From CAYMBP01 sp964388745 (GTDB lineage Bacteria; Babelota; Babeliae; Babelales; RVW-14), in assembly GCA_964388745.1 (NCBI GenBank), contig CAYMBP010000002.1, positions 18,933 through 82,932 of the forward strand: 64,000 bases of DNA, written 5' to 3'. The translations under genes were made by a program, and so were the position numbers. Positions 62,704 through 64,000 of this stretch are shown piece after piece (position 1 is the first letter of the stretch; every line of letters begins with the position of its first letter). The notes below the pieces were generated by a model, which was given only the letters and a program-made list of their open reading frames with translations, ran no database searches and was not told the DNA's origin.

Positions 62704-63525
62704 ATGATACATCAAAAAAGAATATCATATTTATTTTTGCTCTTTTTTATTAAAACTTCTTACTCTCTTAACAATCAAATAGCCTCTCATCTTCAACTAC
62801 AATCAAAAACACCTGAAGCCCCCTACATAAAACAATTTTACATGATCAGTGATCAATATGGCACAACAGGATCTCTTATCATCTTAAAGATTGCATCATC
62901 AACTAATGAGCAAATTGAATGGATGAAGCTACCAGTAAATGTGCTCTATGATCAGAAGAGCAAGCTTGAACAAGAAGTAATTGCAATAGGAAAAATCAAC
63001 TATTCCTCCCAAATAACAATGCAAAAGCTTGAAGATGAATACAGCGCTCTGCATCCATGGGAAAAGCTCATTAAGGGGAAAAAAATAAAAAATGAAATTG
63101 AAGCACTTCAACAATCTCACCAAAGATTACTAGATCGCATTGAAAATATTATGGAAACAATGCAAATAATTAACCAAGCAATTGGCTTTCACCAAACCCA
63201 CACCTTTGAAATTTACTATCCTTCATCGTACAACAATAGAGTAGAAATAATTCATATTATGCCCCTCAGGCAAGAACTTATAATACTTAAAGAGAGCCCC
63301 TCTTTTCAAATAATTACAAGCTACCAAGAAAAAGAGAGCAAGCCCTCATTGCACAATAACAAGGAGTATCAACAGGCAAAAGAAGCCCTATTCAATCAGT
63401 TACGTGATCTTTATAGAAAGACTAAGTTTTACGCTGCTCGCGCACAAGAACTCAATCTTGTAGAAAAAACAGAGTTTGATCTCATACAAGAAGAAATATC
63501 ATACTTGGGGAAAAACCTTATCTAA
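62704..63525 (+). CDS. secreted coiled-coil protein, paralogue of the following gene
   Basis: 273 aa. A signal peptide (ISYLFLLFFIKTSYS) is followed by a domain with a characteristic opening, SDQYGTTGSLIILKIASSTN then EQIEW, a long coiled coil (about residues 75-155) and an acidic/basic C-terminus. The opening is clearly shared with the gene at 63552 (EYDTTGVKKLLKIVSATNDQ), so they are tandem paralogues. The start is 2 nt after the GT39-like gene, so co-transcription is likely. The function is unknown. Confidence 0.78.
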   Translation: MIHQKRISYLFLLFFIKTSYSLNNQIASHLQLQSKTPEAPYIKQFYMISDQYGTTGSLIILKIASSTNEQIEWMKLPVNVLYDQKSKLEQEVIAIGKINYSSQITMQKLEDEYSALHPWEKLIKGKKIKNEIEALQQSHQRLLDRIENIMETMQIINQAIGFHQTHTFEIYYPSSYNNRVEIIHIMPLRQELIILKESPSFQIITSYQEKESKPSLHNNKEYQQAKEALFNQLRDLYRKTKFYAARAQELNLVEKTEFDLIQEEISYLGKNLI

Positions 63526-63551
63526 CCTCAAAAGTATAAAGGAGTTTTAAA

Positions 63552-64000
63552 ATGATATACAAAAAAGAATATCTTCTTGCAGTCAGCACTATCTTTTTTA
63601 CTATCCAGCTACGCACAGAACAGGCAGAGCAATTTCTTGATAAATCATATGACCAAAGTGCTCTCTATATCAAAAACTATAAACGCATTCAAAAAGAATA
63701 TGACACAACTGGTGTGAAAAAGTTATTAAAAATTGTCAGTGCAACAAATGATCAAATCTACTGGATTACCCAAAAAGAAAGCGAGCTCCTTGAGCATAAA
63801 AAACTCCTTGAAAATGAATGTCTTGTGCTACAAGATGCAGCAAAAAAGGTACATGATAAACAAGCACATTATAATGCCTATTGCAACATGATGAGCGAAA
63901 CAGAGAAAATTGCTAACAAAAAAGAACTAGAAAGCGTTGCAAATAAAATAGTAGAAGAACAAAAAAGCCTTACAAATAAACTTAATCAACTTGCAAATCA
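63552..64000 (+). CDS. secreted coiled-coil protein, 3' end outside window
   Basis: At least 149 residues from ATG 63552, with AAGGAG 11 nt upstream, running off the window without a stop. A signal-peptide-like start (KKEYLLAVSTIFFTIQLRTE) precedes EYDTTGVKKLLKIVSATNDQ and IYWITQKESELLEHKKLLEN, matching the order in the 62704 protein (Y-G/D-T-T-G, L-K-I-x-S-x-T-N-[DE]-Q-I-x-W, coiled coil). It is the second member of a tandem paralogous family of unknown function that may extend beyond base 64000. Confidence 0.78.
   Translation, partial: MIYKKEYLLAVSTIFFTIQLRTEQAEQFLDKSYDQSALYIKNYKRIQKEYDTTGVKKLLKIVSATNDQIYWITQKESELLEHKKLLENECLVLQDAAKKVHDKQAHYNAYCNMMSETEKIANKKELESVANKIVEEQKSLTNKLNQLAN

Overview
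The window is an AT-rich, gene-dense bacterial chromosome segment with about 59 protein-coding genes or gene remnants and two tRNAs. It contains one 10-N assembly gap inside lon. No insertion sequence, prophage, CRISPR array or rRNA operon was seen. A reduced set of bacterial housekeeping genes (lon, rpsF, rpsR, typA, dnaG, rpoD, lgt, truA, cdsA, uvrC, HU, miaB, ychF, hisS) is mixed with some seventeen proteins that begin with a signal peptide or membrane anchor and mostly have no recognisable function. Ankyrin repeats, a RING-like zinc domain and TPR repeats also occur. This fits a host-associated Gram-negative bacterium with a small genome. Candidatus Dependentiae (TM6) is my best guess, as inference only; no marker search could be run.

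Layout. 1-7.3 kb: lon (5' end outside the window), a LexA-like regulator, rpsF-rpsR, typA and two small membrane-anchored unknowns. 7.7-10.8 kb: two paralogous secreted proteins, a decayed gene and a small His-rich secreted protein. 10.8-17.4 kb: an NhaC-type antiporter, a DUF721/DciA-like protein, a TPR protein, a large secreted unknown and a C-terminally short MurG. 17.6-27 kb: lgt-dnaG-rpoD-glycosyltransferase, a possible small RNA, truA-cdsA, and an NfeD/SPFH pair. 27.2-38.4 kb: a coiled-coil secreted protein with a fresh 207-bp tandem duplication, uvrC without its HhH domain, a secreted SP-RING-like protein, an M23 peptidase, a GspE-like ATPase, HU, tRNA-Leu and tRNA-Cys behind miaB, and ychF. 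38.5-44 kb: a run of secreted proteins that appear to share a helical module, plus an ankyrin protein. 44.1-55 kb: a ten-gene minus-strand cluster for a surface glycan (four GT4 glycosyltransferases, one CgeB-like transferase, a Wzx-type flippase, UDP-glucose dehydrogenase, three methyltransferases), followed upstream by a secreted beta-rich protein and hisS. 57.7-64 kb: a signal-peptide-bearing thymidylate-synthase-like protein overlapping a MutT-like Nudix gene, galE, a GT39-like membrane transferase and two tandem secreted paralogues that run off the window.

How the parts fit. Ugd and GalE would supply UDP-glucuronate and UDP-galactose to the glycan cluster. Wzx and the GT39-like enzyme would act at the membrane. 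Lgt, CdsA, MurG and the M23 peptidase point to a lipoprotein-bearing envelope with at least a vestige of peptidoglycan metabolism. The GspE-like ATPase suggests a type II secretion or pilus machine.

The most unusual items are the exported thymidylate synthase homologue carrying the Asn-to-Asp change typical of dCMP-specific relatives, the exported SP-RING-like protein, and the histone-H1-like lysine-rich tail on the primary sigma factor.
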